64,000 bases of DNA from NCBI RefSeq assembly GCF_029893805.1, contig NZ_JARXYP010000001.1:372001-436000 (forward strand), written 5' to 3'. The notes beneath the pieces are model-generated. The model was given only the letters and a program-made list of their open reading frames with translations. It ran no database searches and was not told where the DNA came from. The position numbers and the translations under genes are program-made. Source of the stretch: Streptomyces sp. SAI-135 (lineage in GTDB: Bacteria; Actinomycetota; Actinomycetes; Streptomycetales; Streptomycetaceae). Shown here in pieces: positions 17,284-25,809 of the stretch. Each line of letters starts with the position of its first letter. The first letter of the stretch is position 1.

Positions 17284-17871
17284 ATGACGCCGATTTCCGT
17301 ATATTGTTCGGGATCGATTGTCAAAGGATCGACGGACGATAAAAAGCTGTGCTGGACGGACACCGAAAAGGAGGAGGTGCAACAAGGTGCGGACCCCTAT
17401 GAGATCGTCTTCCTGAACCCAGACGACCCGATCACTGATCCCGGGAATGTGCTCGGGCAGTTCGGACGGGACATGTATCAGGTGATGGTGGCGGACGCCG
17501 TAATCGTGGACGCGCGTGAACGACGGGGGCTCGGCGTCGGTGTTGAGATGGCGGCGGCGGCGATCATGGGAACTCCGATCATTGTCGTGGCACCACGCAA
17601 TTCCAAGTACCGCTCGGATGAGCTCCACTATCGCGGAGTAGTGGTAAAAGACTACGTACATCCGCATGTGGCAAGCCTGGCAACATCAGTAGTTGACGAT
17701 TTCATGGCGGCTGGGAACGTACTGGCGAAGATCAGAGGTGAGAAAAAGATGGCGTCGGAGCCCTATCCGGACTGGCTCGATTCCGCCATCACGGAGTATC
17801 GCAGGAACGTCTTCCGGCACGACTCTCCCATGGTCACCGCCGGGAGAAGGCTCGGTTGGGGAGAGGAATAG
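17284..17871 (+). CDS. Nucleoside 2-deoxyribosyltransferase-like protein
   Basis: A 195-aa Rossmann-like protein. It begins with the strand-turn ISVYCSGSIVKG and has the family core near 62-100: RDMYQVMVADAVIVDARERR, then GLGVGVEMAAAAIMGTPIIV. In nucleoside 2-deoxyribosyltransferases and 5'-monophosphate N-glycosidases the Asp pair and the Glu of G-x-G-x-E (here Glu88) bind and attack the sugar, breaking the base-sugar bond. The C-terminal helix region is extended. Start ATG 17284. There are 21 bases to the next gene. The composition is AT-richer than typical Streptomyces. The substrate is unknown; the gene context suggests a nucleotide. Confidence 0.65.
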   Translation: MTPISVYCSGSIVKGSTDDKKLCWTDTEKEEVQQGADPYEIVFLNPDDPITDPGNVLGQFGRDMYQVMVADAVIVDARERRGLGVGVEMAAAAIMGTPIIVVAPRNSKYRSDELHYRGVVVKDYVHPHVASLATSVVDDFMAAGNVLAKIRGEKKMASEPYPDWLDSAITEYRRNVFRHDSPMVTAGRRLGWGEE

Positions 17872-17892
17872 GGCACGACGAGAGGGGGCGGG

Positions 17893-18768
17893 ATGATTGT
17901 CAGCACACCCGGCAGCTTTCTTGAGGAGGTTGTCGGTGAGAATGATTCGTTTCGGCTTTTCCTCGTCCATAACACACCGCTTGAGCGCCTCATGTTCGAC
18001 CGGAACCTCATAGGGGTCGAATTTCGGCGAGCGTGCCTAGAGGCCAGTAGTTTGTTCATAGGGCACATGGTGGACGAGTGCGATCCTGAGGATTCAGCGG
18101 AGCTGTTGATTCTCAGCAAGGGAATCGTCTATCAACTCGCAGAGGCAGTCGCCGTGCAGACGGGGAAGAATCTTCCCATCAACCTCATTGCGACATCTCG
18201 GGTATCCGTCGCTGCGGATCATGTAGAAATTGAGGTCCCGTACGCGCGATTCGAGGCGCCCAGCAGTACGCTCATCGTGGGAGACACCGTTGCTTCGGGC
18301 GCGACAATCATCACAGCTCTTCATAGATTCCGCCAACAGCATTTCCTCCACCGGCTTTATGTTGTGTCGTATGCGGGATCATTGGTCGGCGCCAGAAAGA
18401 TAGCCGACTACTGCCAGGAGCACGACGTGGAGGTCACATTTCTCTTCGGCTTGGCAGCATTTGGTCTTGCCGAGAACGGTTTCGACCTTTCTTTCTTGCA
18501 CCCGGCGACCATCACTCGGGATGAGTACCGGCGCCGGGCAGCAGAGCAATTCGACGGGAAGCCTGTATCTGCGGTCGGTTGGGATTTCGGCTCACAAGCC
18601 ATGGCTCCCCGGAAGTACCGCGAGCTATGCTGGATCGAAGCCGAGATGTGGAAGCTGCAAGGACTTCCGAGTTTCAAGTCGGCGGAGCGTCCACGCGACC
18701 TGACAGCTTTGCAGCACGAGGCTGCAGCCTATTCAACGATCGCCAACGAAATCCAGAGCGAAACGTAG
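17893..18768 (+). CDS. Phosphoribosyltransferase-like protein
   Basis: A 291-aa protein with a type I PRTase fold. The PRPP-binding loop is TLIVGDTVASGATIITAL around 126-143 (two acids then T/S-G-A-T). An upstream segment, SKGIVYQLAEAVAVQTGKNL, sits where the pyrophosphate loop is expected. The long C-terminal part, with HPATITRDEYRRRAAEQFDG and a Trp-rich region, is unlike purine or orotate PRTases and resembles the extended PRTase-like proteins seen in conflict-type operons. It may bind or transfer phosphoribosyl groups, or only sense PRPP. Start ATG 17893, after GAGAGGGGGCGGG. Its last 36 bases overlap, tail to tail, the kinase gene on the other strand. Confidence 0.65.
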   Translation: MIVSTPGSFLEEVVGENDSFRLFLVHNTPLERLMFDRNLIGVEFRRACLEASSLFIGHMVDECDPEDSAELLILSKGIVYQLAEAVAVQTGKNLPINLIATSRVSVAADHVEIEVPYARFEAPSSTLIVGDTVASGATIITALHRFRQQHFLHRLYVVSYAGSLVGARKIADYCQEHDVEVTFLFGLAAFGLAENGFDLSFLHPATITRDEYRRRAAEQFDGKPVSAVGWDFGSQAMAPRKYRELCWIEAEMWKLQGLPSFKSAERPRDLTALQHEAAAYSTIANEIQSET

Positions 18769-19380
18769 ACGCGCCCTAATCGAGGCATGCACGTCGTCAG
18801 GGGATCTGCTGGCATCAACAGCGAAACACGGCCACCGGGCTGCGAATGCCTCCCGCACAGACGGCAGTCGTTCGTGGAACTGTGCACTCCGAGCCAGGAG
18901 CTGGTCCATCGCGTCATCGGGTCGGCGATTCAATCGCGGAGTGACGCAACACAGGCCACCTCGCCGCGCTTCCTGACCACACGTGTCGCATACGAGACGT
19001 TGAGCGGAGCGAGCTACTACGACGTCCTGAGGCGCTTCCAGTACGAAACCAACCACCTGACCGGCATCTATGCCCGCTGCTTCCAGAACCGCTGGGATGC
19101 TCAAACATTGGTCTAGGTTGCGTGGGTAGCCGTCAAGGACGATCCCCGGGCCTTGGCCCTGGGGGACATGCTCGCGAAGTAGCCGACAGTAGACTTCGAC
19201 CGGCATAGGCATGTTCTTTTTCATGCGGGCACTAATCAGAGCACGCAGGTCGGCGTCTCTTCCGTTCTTGGCCGTGTCTCGCAGTACCTGGCCGCTCTGA
19301 AAAGCGTAAAGGCCTAAGTTAGCGGCCAACTGACGGGACACAGTCGATTTTCCGACGCCAGGCGCTCCGATGAGGAACAC
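18733..19380 (-). CDS. Adenylate-kinase-like nucleoside monophosphate kinase
   Basis: A 215-aa P-loop kinase. The Walker A GAPGVGKST is at 5-13, the NMP-binding helix region at 30-60, and LDGYPR at 82-87. A LID-like insertion has CDTC (131-134) and GLCC (142-145), as in zinc-holding LIDs. RRPDD at 152-156 supplies the usual LID arginine and acids. The GTG at 19380 follows AAGGAA. It is not the housekeeping adk, which would sit in the ribosomal-protein cluster. Its location, convergent with and overlapping the PRTase gene, suggests a dedicated role in phosphorylating or consuming a nucleotide made by the cassette. It could also be an independent accessory kinase. Confidence 0.75.
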   Translation of the reverse strand: MFLIGAPGVGKSTVSRQLAANLGLYAFQSGQVLRDTAKNGRDADLRALISARMKKNMPMPVEVYCRLLREHVPQGQGPGIVLDGYPRNLDQCLSIPAVLEAAGIDAGQVVGFVLEAPQDVVVARSAQRLVCDTCGQEARRGGLCCVTPRLNRRPDDAMDQLLARSAQFHERLPSVREAFAARWPCFAVDASRSPDDVHASIRARLRFALDFVGDR

Positions 19381-19498
19381 AGCGATCTTTCCTTGATCGA
19401 TACCACTAATGCGCGCTCACCTCCTGTGATCTTTTGGGCTCTGCAGACGGCGTGTTGCGCTGCCGCCTCGGATCAGGGGGCTCCTACAGTTCCAAGAC

Positions 19499-19539
19499 CT
19501 GTCATCGTGCTGTGGAATCCTTCCACAGCACGATGACAG
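19499..19539. repeat. 19-bp perfect inverted repeat with 3-base loop
   Basis: CTGTCATCGTGCTGTGGAA at 19499-19517, spacer TCC, and the exact complement at 19521-19539. It sits about 120 bases upstream of the kinase start, between the cassette and a transposase relic. It may be an abutted pair of insertion-sequence ends, a terminator for rightward transcription or an operator. Its perfection amid decayed DNA suggests it is recent or maintained. Confidence 0.7.
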
Positions 19540-19679
19540 TATGCGGCGCCCAAGATAAAAGTAGGCCTCTCCGAGTTGACCACCGATCGGGTGATGAGCC
19601 GTGGGACGCAACGAGCGAGGCTACGGGCTGTCGGTCGAGATGTCCGACCACTCAATCACGTTGCTCTGGGGCCTCGTTG

Positions 19680-20125
19680 CTCATCCAATCCTGCCGCACT
19701 CGACTGCTGCGCGCACTCGTGGAGTTGGGTGGCATGCTGATCGTCACCGGTGAGAGCGACCGACGCCGCAAGCTCCGTCCGCCTCAGCGTGCGATGGTGG
19801 CACTGATATACCTGCGCAAACACACCACTCTCGCGAACATCACTGCCGGATTCGGGTCAGCACGTCCACCGCCCCCTACACCCGCGCGGTCGTCAACCTG
19901 CTCGCCGGCACGTGCACCGGAGCTGCTGAAGACGATGCGCGTGCACGACCCCACTTCATCCTGTTCGAGCCACTCTCCCCGAATATGACCGTATCGGCGA
20001 CAGCCAGGCCCGCTACTCCAACAAACAGCCGCGGCGTGAACGTACAGGTTGCCACCGACGGACGGCCAACTGCTGCGGCTCTCGCCCAGCCTGCCGGACC
20101 CGAGCCCGTTCTGCCGCCGGGGCCC
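19680..20125 (+). pseudogene. IS5-family transposase relic
   Basis: A degraded relative of the transposase at 3264-4012. Readable pieces are LVELGGMLIVTGESDRRRKL, PPQRAMVALIYLRKHTTLAN, ITAGFG and, in other frames, NLLAGT and VNVQVATDGQLLRLSPSLP. The upstream DNA also matches (GACCAC-x-GATCGGGTGA near 19580 and 3150). It has several frameshifts and is cut off after the middle of the DDE domain. Confidence 0.7.
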
Positions 20126-20171
20126 CAACCGCACTTATCCGCACGACCTCTTGACGAGTTTCCGCCACGGC

Positions 20172-20202
20172 CTGAAGGCCGGGGTATCCGCAAAGGAAGG
20201 CC
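20172..20202 (+). repeat. Dispersed hairpin repeat, copy 2
   Basis: CTGAAGGCCGGGGTATCC, then variable bases and GGAAGGCC, as at 11828-11858. GGCCTGAAGGCC can fold on itself. This copy lies immediately after the truncated IS5 relic and upstream of the FAH-family gene. Confidence 0.4.
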
Positions 20203-20357
20203 CCGACGACTACCACGCGCATAAGCTGAACTCGTCGGCGCCCAGAACCACGTCTCCCCGACACAAGTCACGTGCTCGCGCTTCGGCGCGGCCCCGGAAA
20301 CCCTTCCTGAGCCCGCCACAGGCGATCACACCCCTCATGTTCAGGAGAGCATCGATC

Positions 20358-21545
20358 GTGGAATCGGCAGTAGCGCGTCCTCATCCGGTCCTCACCGCCG
20401 CCACCGTTCTTCCCGAGGACGCCGACCGCGCCGCGCTCGTCGCACGCGTGCACCATCCCGCAGTGGGGGGACCGTGTGTGGCGGCGGTCCGCGGCGAGGA
20501 AGTCGTCGACCTGACGGCCATCGCGCCCACCGTCTGCGACCTCATGGAACGCGACGACGCGGTGGCGGTCGTCCGCGAGGCCGAAGGCGGACACACCTGG
20601 CGCCTGGAGGAACTGATGCAGGCACCGACCGGCCGCTGTGACGTGCCGCATCTGCTCGCCCCCATCGACCTGCAAGTGATCAAGGCTGCGGGCGTCACCT
20701 TCGCCCGCAGCCTGCTGGAGCGCGTCATCGAGGAACGGACGGGCGGACGGCCGGCGGAGGCCGCACGCGTGCGGGCCCGCGTGCAGCACGTGGTGGGCGG
20801 CGCGCTCGACGGCATCCGTCCCGGATCGCCCGAAGCGGACAGGGTCAAGGAACTGCTCGTCTCCGAAGGCCTGTGGTCGCAGTACCTGGAGGTCGGGATC
20901 GGACCAGACCCGGAAGTATTCACCAAGGCCCCGGTCCTTTCCGCGGTCGGCACCGGCGCCGACATCGGAGTGCTCGGCGCCTCGGGTTGGAACAACCCCG
21001 AGCCCGAGGTCGTCCTCGTCGTGGACTCGCGCGGCCGGGTCCGCGGCGCGACACTCGGCAACGACGTCAACCTCCGCGACATCGAGGGGCGCAGCGCCCT
21101 GCTGCTCTCCCGCGCGAAGGACAACAACGCCTCCTGCGCGATCGGCCCGTTCATCCGACTGCTCGACGACGGCTTCGGCCTCGACACCGTACGCAGCCTC
21201 GACATCGACCTCCGTGTCGAAGGCACGGACGGCTACGTCCTGCACGGCAGCAGCTCCATGCGCGAAATCAGCCGTGACGTTGGGGACCTGGTGGCCGCCA
21301 CCTACGGTCCGCATCATCAATACCCGGACGGCTTTGTGCTGTTCACCGGAACGCTGTTCGCCCCCACCGAGGACCGCCGGACACCCGGTGAGGGCTTTAC
21401 CCACGAGTACGGTGACATCGTGCGGATCTCCAGCCCGCAGCTCGGCACTCTGGTCAACACCGTCATCACCAGCGAGCAGGCCACGCCGTGGACGTTCGGT
21501 GTGGGTGCGCTGATGCGCAACCTCGCTCGGCGCGGGGTGCTCTGA
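20358..21545 (+). CDS. Fumarylacetoacetate-hydrolase-family enzyme
   Basis: A 395-aa protein of the FAH superfamily, longer than the usual 280-aa hydrolases because of an N-terminal domain. The catalytic C-terminal domain carries the metal-binding acids in NPEPEVVLVVDSRGRV and the following GNDVNLRDIEGRSALLLSRA segment. The cofactor-pocket region TFARSLLERVIEERTGG lies in the middle. Proteins of this size and sequence type beside sugar importers are often 2-keto-3-deoxy-pentonate or -arabonate dehydratases of oxidative pentose pathways. That is consistent with the convergent GH3 gene, but the exact reaction is inferred. GTG 20358, with AGGAG ten bases before it, is preferred over ATG 20337. 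It ends five bases from the GH3 stop. Confidence 0.75.
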   Translation: MESAVARPHPVLTAATVLPEDADRAALVARVHHPAVGGPCVAAVRGEEVVDLTAIAPTVCDLMERDDAVAVVREAEGGHTWRLEELMQAPTGRCDVPHLLAPIDLQVIKAAGVTFARSLLERVIEERTGGRPAEAARVRARVQHVVGGALDGIRPGSPEADRVKELLVSEGLWSQYLEVGIGPDPEVFTKAPVLSAVGTGADIGVLGASGWNNPEPEVVLVVDSRGRVRGATLGNDVNLRDIEGRSALLLSRAKDNNASCAIGPFIRLLDDGFGLDTVRSLDIDLRVEGTDGYVLHGSSSMREISRDVGDLVAATYGPHHQYPDGFVLFTGTLFAPTEDRRTPGEGFTHEYGDIVRISSPQLGTLVNTVITSEQATPWTFGVGALMRNLARRGVL

Positions 21546-21550
21546 GACTG

Positions 21551-23926
21551 CTACGTCCACGGCCCCTGGCAGAAGGCGGCGTGCAGGCGCCGCGTGTGAT
21601 CCACGTAGCGCTCGGTTCCGGTCAGCGTGACTGTGGCCGTCAGGCGCGGATCCGCGCTGGAGGCAGCCAACCGCAGTTCCAGCTGGCCCGGTTCGACCAG
21701 ACGCCGACCATCTCGTCCGGTGAACGAGGCGAGGTCGGCCGGGACCGTGACCCGCAAGCGGCGGGCCTCGTTCGGCTCCAGTTGCACCCGGGTGTAGCCG
21801 ATCAGGCGCTGCACCGGCTGGACCACGGAGGCAACCGGGTCATGCAGGTAGAGCTGGACAACCTCCGTTCCGGCACGTCCGCCTGTGTTGCGTACGGTGA
21901 AGGAGAGGGTGAACTCGCCGTCGGTCTGTGCTTCCGGGGCGTCCACGGCCAACTCCGCCCAGTCGAACCGTGTATAGGAAAGGCCGTGGCCGAAGGCGAA
22001 CGCAGGGGTCGGGTCGATGGTGGACACGTCGCCGGCGTGTGCGAGGCGCGCCCCGAGGTAGGTGGCCGGTTGGGAGCCCGGTAGGCGCGGCACACTGACC
22101 GGCAGACGCCCTGACGGGTTGGTACGGCCACTGAGCACCCCGGCGATCGCGTGGGTGCCCTCCTCGCCGGGGAAGAAGGACTGCACGATCGCGGCGGACT
22201 CCTCCACGGCGCGGCCGAGGGCGTACGGTCGTCCGGCGAGCAGCACGGTGATCAGGGGTGTCTCCTGGTCGAGCAGGACGTCGAGCAGGTGCTGCTGCGC
22301 ACCGGGCAGCGCCAGCGATTCGGCGTCGCACCCCTCGCCGCTGGTGCCCCGCCCGAAGAGCCCGGCGCGGTCGCCGAGCGCGACGACGGCAACGTCGGCC
22401 TCGCGCGCCGCCTGAGCGGCCTTGCCAATACCGGACAGGTCGCCGTCGTCGATCCCGGTGCCACGGACGAACGTGATCTCGGCGTCGGGGAACTCGGCGG
22501 CGAGTGTGTCACGCAATGTGGGCAGCTGGATGCCCAGTGGTGTGCCGGGGTGGCGGACGCCGATGTGCTGGGGGAAGGAGTAGCAGCCCAGTACGGCGGT
22601 GGGTTCGTCGGCGTTGGGACCGAGCAGGGCGATGCGGCGTGGCCTTTCGAGCGGCAGGGTGCCGTCGTTGCTCAGCACCACGACCGCTTTCTCGGCGAGT
22701 GTGCGGGCCAGTGAGCGGTTCTGCGGTCCGTCCAGGTCGATCCTGCCGCGCAGAGCGGGCGGATCGTCCAGGTCGGCCCCGTCGAGGGCGGCCGGCACGG
22801 GATTCCAGTCCTTGTCGAGCAGACCGAGCGTCGCCTTCTGTGTGAGGACCCGGCGCAGGGCACGATCGACCAGCGTCTCCGGTACGCGGCCGTCGGTGAC
22901 GGCCTCGGCCAGGGGCGCGCCGTATGTCTTGACGTTGGGCAGTTCGACGTCGATGCCTGCGTGCAGCGCTGTGCCTGCGGCGTCGGCCCAGTCGGCTGCG
23001 ACGCCGTGCAGCGTTTTCAGGAAGGCGATGGCGAAGTAGTCGGCGACGACGGTGCCCTCGAAGCCCCACGTGTCGCGCAGCAGCCCGGTGAGCAGTTCCT
23101 CGTCGGCTGCGGAGGGGATGCCGTCGGTGTCGGTGTAGGCGTTCATCACCGATCGGGCGCCGCTCTCACGGATCGCCATCTCGAAGGGCGGCAGCAGAAC
23201 ATCGGCGCGCTCACGGGGCCCCAGGGAGGTGGGGGCGAGGTTACGGCCGGCGCGGGAGGCCGAGTAGCCGACGAAGTGTTTGAGGGTGGCGACGATCCCG
23301 GCTGACTCCAGGCCCTGCACGTAGGCCGTGCCGATGGTGCCGACCAGGTAGGGGTCTTCGCCGATGGTTTCCTCGACCCGGCCCCAGCGGGCGTCGCGCA
23401 CGACGTCCAGGACGGGCGCGAGTCCTTGGTGGACACCGACGGCGCGCATGTCGCGGCCGATGGCGGCGGCCATGTGCCGTACCACCTCCGGGTCGAAAGT
23501 GGCGCCCCAGGACAGCGGAACGGGGTAGGCCGTCGCCCCCCAGGCGGCGAAGCCCGCCAGGCACTCGTCGTGTGCGAGGGCGGGGATGCCGAACCGGTTC
23601 GTGGCGGCGATACGGGTCTGGGTGCGGGCCAGGGACAGCGCGCCCAGCGCGGGGTCGACGGGGACGGTGCCGAAGGGCCGGGTCAGTTGCCCGAGACCGG
23701 TCGGCAGGAGTGCGTCGAGGTCGACGGCCTCCTCCATGTCGTGCTGGTGGGGGGCCACTTCACCGCCCTGGTCGGAGGCGCCCACCCACACCCCGTACAG
23801 CTGGGCGATCTTCTCCTGAAGGGTCATCGCGTCGATCAGGGCGTCGACTCGCGTGGGCAGGGGCAGGGTTGGGTCGTTCCATACGGGGACGGCGGAGGTG
23901 TCTTCTGCGGGCACGTTCGCGGTCAC
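21551..23926 (-). CDS. Glycoside hydrolase family 3 beta-glycosidase
   Basis: A 791-aa GH3 enzyme with an N-terminal (beta/alpha)8 barrel, an alpha/beta sandwich and a C-terminal fibronectin-III-like domain (about 690-760, VRNTGGRAGTEVVQLYLHDP). Substrate-binding KHF is at 216-218. The nucleophile is Asp296 in GTVVADYFAI. The acid/base should lie in the loop around GTSGEGCDAESLALPG. There is no signal peptide, so it should act in the cytoplasm on imported oligosaccharides as a beta-xylosidase, beta-glucosidase or related exo-enzyme. The importer genes follow upstream on the same strand (82 bases to the nearest), and their LacI repressor is divergent, so this is one catabolic operon. Confidence 0.9.
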   Translation of the reverse strand: MTANVPAEDTSAVPVWNDPTLPLPTRVDALIDAMTLQEKIAQLYGVWVGASDQGGEVAPHQHDMEEAVDLDALLPTGLGQLTRPFGTVPVDPALGALSLARTQTRIAATNRFGIPALAHDECLAGFAAWGATAYPVPLSWGATFDPEVVRHMAAAIGRDMRAVGVHQGLAPVLDVVRDARWGRVEETIGEDPYLVGTIGTAYVQGLESAGIVATLKHFVGYSASRAGRNLAPTSLGPRERADVLLPPFEMAIRESGARSVMNAYTDTDGIPSAADEELLTGLLRDTWGFEGTVVADYFAIAFLKTLHGVAADWADAAGTALHAGIDVELPNVKTYGAPLAEAVTDGRVPETLVDRALRRVLTQKATLGLLDKDWNPVPAALDGADLDDPPALRGRIDLDGPQNRSLARTLAEKAVVVLSNDGTLPLERPRRIALLGPNADEPTAVLGCYSFPQHIGVRHPGTPLGIQLPTLRDTLAAEFPDAEITFVRGTGIDDGDLSGIGKAAQAAREADVAVVALGDRAGLFGRGTSGEGCDAESLALPGAQQHLLDVLLDQETPLITVLLAGRPYALGRAVEESAAIVQSFFPGEEGTHAIAGVLSGRTNPSGRLPVSVPRLPGSQPATYLGARLAHAGDVSTIDPTPAFAFGHGLSYTRFDWAELAVDAPEAQTDGEFTLSFTVRNTGGRAGTEVVQLYLHDPVASVVQPVQRLIGYTRVQLEPNEARRLRVTVPADLASFTGRDGRRLVEPGQLELRLAASSADPRLTATVTLTGTERYVDHTRRLHAAFCQGPWT

Positions 23927-24008
23927 TTCCTCCCACGCCCGTCGGCCCCTGGGTCAGGGCATGCCCGGGCCGGGTTGGCGTCGGTGTCTATGTCGGTGTT
24001 GACGTCCG

Positions 24009-24905
24009 TCAACGGCTGAATCCGGCGGTCAGGCCGCTCAGCAACTGGCGGCGGCCGAACGCGTACAGGACCAGGACGGGCAGTGTGGTGAGGACGACGG
24101 CAGCGAGAACGGCAGGGACATTGACCCCGTACTGGCCCTGGAACGTCCACAGTGCGAGCGGCAGCGTCCGGCGCTCAGGGCTCTGCGTGAGGATCAGCGG
24201 CAACAGGAATCCGTTCCAGATGGTCAGTGCGTTGAAGATGGTCACGGTGAGGATGGCCGGTCGGGTGAGGGGCGCCGCCAGCCGCCACAGGGTCGTCCAT
24301 TCGGTGGCGCCGTCGACCCGCATCGAGTCGAACAGTTCTTTGGGCACGTCGCGGATGAAGTTGGTCAGCACCAGCACCGACAGCGGGATGGCGAAGGCGA
24401 TCGACGGAAGGATCAGTGCCAGCAGGCTGTCGTACAGACGCAGTTTGATGATGATGAGGTAGACCGGGATCACCGTCGCCTGCAGCGGGATGGCCAGGCC
24501 CATCAGAAACAGCCCGTTGACCGCGCGCAGGACCCGCATGCGCCAGCCACGCACGATCGCGTAGGCGGCCATGAAGGAGAACACGACCGCGGGCACCACG
24601 GCGCCGGCGGTGACCACGACGCTGTTCACGAAGTAGCGGACGAAGTCGGACTCGATGACCATCCGGTAGTTGTCCAGTGTGGGATCACTCGAAGGCATCA
24701 GCGGGTTGCTCGCGTAGTAGCGGCTCCGCGCCTTGAGGCTGGTGATCAGGGCCCAGTACAGGGGTACGGCGACGATGGCGAGCCAGAGCCATCCGGCCAG
24801 GCCGCCGGCCCAGTTGCGGCGGCGGCCCGACCTGCGGGTGGGGCGCTGCCGCTCGCGGTGGGTGGCCTTCTGCGGTCGTCGGGGTTCGGTGAGCGTGGTG
24901 GCCAT
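24009..24905 (-). CDS. ABC sugar importer permease, MalG type
   Basis: A 298-aa inner-membrane permease with about six transmembrane helices, beginning AGWLWLAIVAVPLYWALITS. The cytoplasmic EAA loop is FDSMRVDGATEWTTLWRLAA, which docks on the ATPase subunit. The Arg-rich N-terminus precedes the first helix. ATG 24905 starts one base after the stop of the partner permease. No ATPase gene is in the cluster, as is usual for Streptomyces CUT1 systems that share the MsiK ATPase. Confidence 0.92.
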   Translation of the reverse strand: MATTLTEPRRPQKATHRERQRPTRRSGRRRNWAGGLAGWLWLAIVAVPLYWALITSLKARSRYYASNPLMPSSDPTLDNYRMVIESDFVRYFVNSVVVTAGAVVPAVVFSFMAAYAIVRGWRMRVLRAVNGLFLMGLAIPLQATVIPVYLIIIKLRLYDSLLALILPSIAFAIPLSVLVLTNFIRDVPKELFDSMRVDGATEWTTLWRLAAPLTRPAILTVTIFNALTIWNGFLLPLILTQSPERRTLPLALWTFQGQYGVNVPAVLAAVVLTTLPVLVLYAFGRRQLLSGLTAGFSR

Positions 24906-24906
24906 G

Positions 24907-25809
24907 TCAGACCCCCTCTAGTTGGCTCGCACCGGCGTCGCGGCCCCCGAGCCGGCGCAGCAGCAGGGCGAGGCTCAGACCCAGCAGGACCAGGATGACC
25001 GCGATGGCGCTGGCAGGACCCATCAGACTGGCCTGGAATCCTCGCTTGTACATGTCCAGCGCGAGGACCCGGGTGGCGTCTCCTGGGCCGCCCTCGGTCA
25101 GGACGAAGATGAGGTCGAAGAAGGTCAGCGATCCGACCACCATCAGCGTGGACGAGGTGATGATGGTGTATTTCAGCTGGGGCAGCGTGATGCTGAAGAA
25201 CTGCCGGATCCGTCCTGCTCCGTCCAACTGCGCTGCTTCATAGAGGGATTGCGGTATCTGCTGGACCCCGCCCTGGTAGATCAGGGAGTGAAAGGGGATG
25301 AACTGCCAGGAGACGACGAAGACGACGACTCCGAACGCGAGCCCTGGCCGCCCCAGCCAGTCCTGGCTGAGTGCGTGGATGTTCAGGCCGGCGCCGAGCC
25401 CGAAGTTGGGGTCCAGCAGGGCCTTGTACGCGATCGCGATCGCCGCGGAGCTGAGCATCAGCGGGATGAAGTACACCACGCCCAGTACCGCCCGGTAGCG
25501 CTGGCGGCCGGCAAGGAACGTGCCGAGCAGAATGCTCAGTGGTGTCTGGACGGCCCAGGACACGGCCATCACGAGAAACGTCACCCAGAGGGCGTGCGGC
25601 AGCCCGGGGTTGGTGAGCACCGTGCGCCAAGTGGTCAGCCCCGTAAGGCGGATGGTGCCGATCCCGTCCCATGTGGTGAAGCTCAGCGCGAAGACACCGA
25701 TGAGCGGAACCACGGCGAAGCCGACGAAGACCACCAGCGCCGGCGCGGCCAGCCACGGCAGGATGCCGCGCGCTTCGCGACGGGACGGATGGCCGGCGAA
25801 TGCGCTCAT
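24907..25809 (-). CDS. ABC sugar importer permease, MalF type
   Basis: A 300-aa permease with about six transmembrane helices (LPWLAAPALVVFVGFAVVPL first). Its EAA loop is LYEAAQLDGAGRIRQFFSIT, followed by LPQLKY. ATG 25809 overlaps the binding-protein stop as ATGA, so translation is coupled. A frame open to 26055 runs inside the binding-protein gene and is a shadow. With the MalG-type partner it forms the membrane channel. Confidence 0.92.
   Translation of the reverse strand: MSAFAGHPSRREARGILPWLAAPALVVFVGFAVVPLIGVFALSFTTWDGIGTIRLTGLTTWRTVLTNPGLPHALWVTFLVMAVSWAVQTPLSILLGTFLAGRQRYRAVLGVVYFIPLMLSSAAIAIAYKALLDPNFGLGAGLNIHALSQDWLGRPGLAFGVVVFVVSWQFIPFHSLIYQGGVQQIPQSLYEAAQLDGAGRIRQFFSITLPQLKYTIITSSTLMVVGSLTFFDLIFVLTEGGPGDATRVLALDMYKRGFQASLMGPASAIAVILVLLGLSLALLLRRLGGRDAGASQLEGV

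Noticed and set aside
18733..19380. Housekeeping adenylate kinase
   Set aside because: Essential adk lies with secY and ribosomal genes. This copy is in an accessory island and overlaps a convergent gene.
21560..23930. Long open frames antisense to the GH3 gene
   Set aside because: They mirror the high-GC codon pattern of the real gene, and their sequence is rich in Gly/Arg with no family motif.
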